This document shows, piece by piece, positions 4,519-8,597 of a stretch of 8,597 nt of DNA. The translations under genes and the position numbers were made by a program. The notes below the pieces were generated by a model that worked only from the letters and a program-made list of their open reading frames with translations, did not search any database and was not told where the DNA came from. The stretch spans positions 1 through 8,597 of the forward strand of contig CAYXVF010000163.1 in the NCBI GenBank assembly GCA_964468125.1, in the 5' to 3' direction. Origin of the DNA: CAYXVF01 sp964468125. Lineage in GTDB: Bacteria > Myxococcota > XYA12-FULL-58-9 > CAYXVF01. Every line of letters begins with the position of its first letter. The first letter of the stretch is position 1.

Positions 4519-6336
4519 ATGGCGTTCAAAAACGAGACGGTGAAGGAAATCCGCGAGCGCGCGGACATCGTCCAAATCATCGGTCGTCGCGTCGCGTTGC
4601 AGCAGCGCGGCAAACGCTTTGTCGGCTTGTGCCCCTTTCACGGCGAGAAAACGCCGTCTTTCTCCGTGTCGCCGGAAAAGGGCCTCTACTACTGCTTTGG
4701 CTGCCACGCCTCCGGTGACGTCTTCACGTTTGTGCGCGAGTCCGAAGGGCTCGATTTTCCAGCCGCGGTGCGGGCGGTCGCCAAGGAGGTCGGAATCGAC
4801 CTCGAGCCCGAGTCGCCGCGCGAAGCGGCCAAGCGAAAGCACGACCAGGCGGTCGCCAGAGCGAACGAATACGCCCATGCCTACTTCGTGACCCAGCTCT
4901 GGTCCGACGGGGGCGCCCGTGCCCGCGCCTATCTCGACGCGCGTGGGATCCCCGAGCGGCAGGCCAAGAAGCGTCGTCTCGGCTACGGCGGCGCGGAAGG
5001 CGGGCTCCTGGCTTATCTCCAGGCCAAAAAAGTGCCGCGTGAGCTCGCCGAGGCAGCGGGCCTGCTCTCCGACGGCGGTCGAGCGCTCTTCGATGAGCGT
5101 CTGATCTTTCCGATCGTGGACGCGCAGAGCCGTCTCGCCGGTTTCGGTGGCCGTCGCCTCGGTGACGGAGCGGGGCCCAAGTATCTCAACACCCGGGAAG
5201 GGCCGCTCTTCAGCAAGCGCACCCTCCTCTACGGCTGGGAGGTCGCTCGGGAAGCCATGCGTCGCACGAAGCGTGCGGTGGTGGTCGAGGGCTATACGGA
5301 TGTCCTGGCGCTGCAGCGGGTGGAGGTGGAAGAAGCGGTGGCCTCCCTCGGCACCGCGTTCACCGACGAGCACGCGCAGCTGCTCGCGCGCTTTGTGGAG
5401 GAGGTCGTCGTGGTCCTCGACAGCGACTCGGCTGGAGAGGCCGCGAGCCGCGAGGCGACCGAAAAGCTTCTGCGCGCCAAGCTCAAAGTGACGGTCGTGC
5501 CTTTGCCAGAGGGCGAGGATCCGGACACGTTCGTGCGCGGAAGCTCCGTGGACGCAGTGCGCAGGGTCTTTGAGAATCGCCGGGCGGCGGTCGAGGTCTT
5601 CATCGAGCGTGCGTTCGCCGACCGGGACGGATCGATCGAGGCCCGGGCGGAAGCGGCAGCGAGTCTCGCCCCCCTGATGTTCGCGATGCCGAAGGGGCTG
5701 CAGCGCGATCTCTACACCGCGCGACTCGCCGAGCGGGTGGGAGTGGGGGTGGACCAGCTCGAACGTCACCTGGCGCAGCACCGCCCGAAGGCCCCGCGCC
5801 GGGAGCGCCCCGAAGCGCGCGCGACGCCGCCGGGAACGAAGCCGGAGGAGGGGCCGCCGCCGGATTCTTACCCGCCCCGGGGTCCCCCGGAGGCGGAAAG
5901 CCCGGCTCCCTGGGACCCGAAAGACGTGGCGATGGTGCGGGAATTGTTACTCTATCCGCAGCTGAGGCCGCGCCTTCGCGACCTTGCGGAATACGCGAAC
6001 GAAGGATTGGGCGCGCTCTTGGACTCGCTCGCAACAGCTGAAGGCCCCCTCGCGGATGTCCTCGCCGAGCAGATTCGCGATCCTCGGGCCCTGCGCCGAC
6101 TCGTGACCGTGGTGCCCTATGAGGGTGAAGACGAAAATGAACGAGCCCAGCGCACCTTTGACGACGTGTTAGATACGCTGAAGTCCCGATATCTTGACGC
6201 GACGCGGCGAGATGCTCTCCGGGCATTTGAAGAGGCTTTGGCTCGGGGGGAGGACACCACCGATCTCGAGCGGCAGATAAAAGACTTGACCAGGACAGTA
6301 AGAAGGCTAAAACGCGCAGATCAGCAGCGTGGCTGA
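4519..6336 (+). CDS. dnaG: DNA primase
   Basis: 605 residues; DnaG proteins are commonly about 580-660. It synthesises RNA primers at the replication fork in contact with the DnaB helicase. The N-terminal CHC2 zinc-binding domain has Cys38, His41, Cys59 and Cys62 (CPFH...CFGC). The RNA polymerase/TOPRIM core follows, with the catalytic EGYTD (Glu257), VLDSDSAG (Asp301, Asp303) and EDPDT (Asp334, Asp336) motifs. Residues about 421-465 are a Pro-rich linker, and about 466-605 form a divergent C-terminal helicase-interaction region. All catalytic residues are present. ATG 4519 gives the usual family N-terminus but has only a weak GGCGGGTGG upstream. An in-frame TTG at 4483, overlapping the lipoprotein stop and preceded by GAGGA six bases away, would add 12 residues. 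The last codons are rare and A-rich, apparently because a promoter for rpoD lies there. Confidence 0.97.
   Translation: MAFKNETVKEIRERADIVQIIGRRVALQQRGKRFVGLCPFHGEKTPSFSVSPEKGLYYCFGCHASGDVFTFVRESEGLDFPAAVRAVAKEVGIDLEPESPREAAKRKHDQAVARANEYAHAYFVTQLWSDGGARARAYLDARGIPERQAKKRRLGYGGAEGGLLAYLQAKKVPRELAEAAGLLSDGGRALFDERLIFPIVDAQSRLAGFGGRRLGDGAGPKYLNTREGPLFSKRTLLYGWEVAREAMRRTKRAVVVEGYTDVLALQRVEVEEAVASLGTAFTDEHAQLLARFVEEVVVVLDSDSAGEAASREATEKLLRAKLKVTVVPLPEGEDPDTFVRGSSVDAVRRVFENRRAAVEVFIERAFADRDGSIEARAEAAASLAPLMFAMPKGLQRDLYTARLAERVGVGVDQLERHLAQHRPKAPRRERPEARATPPGTKPEEGPPPDSYPPRGPPEAESPAPWDPKDVAMVRELLLYPQLRPRLRDLAEYANEGLGALLDSLATAEGPLADVLAEQIRDPRALRRLVTVVPYEGEDENERAQRTFDDVLDTLKSRYLDATRRDALRAFEEALARGEDTTDLERQIKDLTRTVRRLKRADQQRG
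6286..6313 (+). promoter_or_regulatory. Putative internal promoter for rpoD inside the end of dnaG
   Basis: TTGACC (6286-6291, five of six to the -35 consensus) is 16 bp from TAAAAC (6308-6313, four of six to the -10). Transcription would begin near 6320, giving a leader of roughly 80 bases before rpoD. The stretch is conspicuously A-rich compared with the surrounding GC-rich gene. An rpoD promoter inside dnaG is known in E. coli (a heat-shock promoter); the boxes here look sigma-70-like instead. Confidence 0.42.
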
Positions 6337-6398
6337 ACACGGCGCGCGGCCGATCCCGAGGCAGGGTGCACGTGCTTCGGGAGGCACTTGGAGAATCA

Positions 6399-8363
<1,965 letters not shown>

Positions 8364-8376
8364 GATTCCCCCCTTT

Positions 8377-8413
8377 GAGGCCTTGTCGGCCCTCCGGGGC
8401 CGAGAGAGGCCTC
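8377..8413 (+). terminator. Stem-loop after rpoD, possible terminator
   Basis: GAGGCC (8377-8382) pairs with GGCCTC (8408-8413), and TCGGCCC (8386-8392) with GGGCCGA (8397-8403), around a four-base loop with a small internal loop (8383-8385 against 8404-8407). The outer TTT/GAA can extend the stem. It begins 13 bases after the stop. No T-run follows, so it is not a classical intrinsic terminator; it may slow transcription, act with Rho, or protect the rpoD mRNA 3' end. Confidence 0.45.
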
Positions 8414-8451
8414 GAAGGGCGTGTGTCGCCTCCCGGAGGTGATGCGCGTTC

Positions 8452-8506
8452 CGTGAGGGCGGCCGGCCGGTTGCGGTCGATCACCGGCGGTGTTAGAGCC
8501 CTCACG
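8452..8506 (+). other. Second stem-loop between rpoD and the tRNA
   Basis: CGTGAGGGC (8452-8460) and GCCCTCACG (8498-8506) form a perfect nine-base inverted repeat. Within it GCCGGT (8466-8471) pairs with ACCGGC (8483-8488) around an 11-base loop. The element ends 38 bases before the tRNA. It could be a backup terminator, a processing signal for the tRNA precursor, or part of a small RNA. No confident tRNA promoter was found; TTGCGG (8471-8476) with TTAGAG (8493-8498) is only a weak candidate. Confidence 0.35.
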
Positions 8507-8544
8507 CGTTTCACGGGCGATGCTCGTGCGCGCGAGACTCGGTT

Positions 8545-8597
8545 GGGCCCATAGCTCAGCGGTAGAGCCGTCGGCTCATAACCGATAGGTCGTAGGT
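8545..8597 (+). tRNA. tRNA with CAT anticodon (Met elongator or Ile2), 3' part outside window
   Basis: Acceptor strand GGGCCCA (8545-8551), TA, D-stem GCTC (8554-8557) pairing with GAGC (8565-8568) around a seven-base AGCGGTA loop, anticodon stem GTCGG (8570-8574) pairing with CCGAT (8582-8586, last pair G-T), loop CTCATAA with anticodon CAT at 8577-8579, then a five-base variable loop and the start of the T-stem. The window ends inside the T-arm. It lacks the C1 mismatch typical of initiator tRNAs. Elongator Met and lysidine-modified Ile2 cannot be told apart by anticodon alone. Confidence 0.9.

Noticed and set aside
4453..5781. 442-residue minus-strand open frame
   Set aside because: Antisense to the zinc-finger and TOPRIM coding part of dnaG; long antisense frames are expected in GC-rich genes.

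Overview
The window looks like ordinary chromosomal DNA from a high-GC Gram-negative bacterium. A deltaproteobacterial-type lineage (Myxococcota or a relative) fits best, because a DUF1844 protein, a periplasmic two-PDZ HtrA protease, a lipoprotein and a dnaG-rpoD pair occur together. This placement is inferred from protein character only. There is no IS element, phage gene or CRISPR array, and most long overlapping reading frames are high-GC shadows of the real genes.

Layout, left to right. Positions 2-157 carry what looks like the decayed, edge-truncated remnant of a four-helix-bundle (23S rRNA intervening-sequence type) protein gene. A non-coding stretch with small palindromes follows. Next is a plus-strand two-gene unit (418-984, 981-1451) whose stop and start codons overlap: a membrane-type protein with one canonical EF-hand loop, then a soluble helical protein. 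Neither has a known function, and this pair is the least explained coding content. It converges, with a 12-bp gap, on a minus-strand operon reading from 3596 down to 1464: a 71-residue small protein, a two-PDZ HtrA/Deg serine protease with signal peptide, and a DUF1844 protein. A sigma-70-like promoter lies at 3622-3650.

The divergent intergenic region (about 3651-4069) contains a perfect 13-bp stem-loop with an alternative pairing partner, an odd 15-bp palindrome and three spaced GAAA(A)CCG motifs. Rightward from it runs a lipoprotein gene, dnaG (primase) and rpoD (primary sigma factor), followed by two stem-loops and the 5' part of a CAT-anticodon tRNA cut by the window edge. This is a version of the macromolecular-synthesis operon without rpsU in the window. 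A likely internal rpoD promoter sits in an A-rich, rare-codon tail of dnaG.

Functionally, the right half makes the replication primase and the housekeeping sigma factor, and the middle provides envelope protein quality control. I found no convincing new multi-gene system. The items most worth checking are the EF-hand/helical pair, the structured divergent intergenic region, the four-helix-bundle remnant, and the dnaG-rpoD junction.
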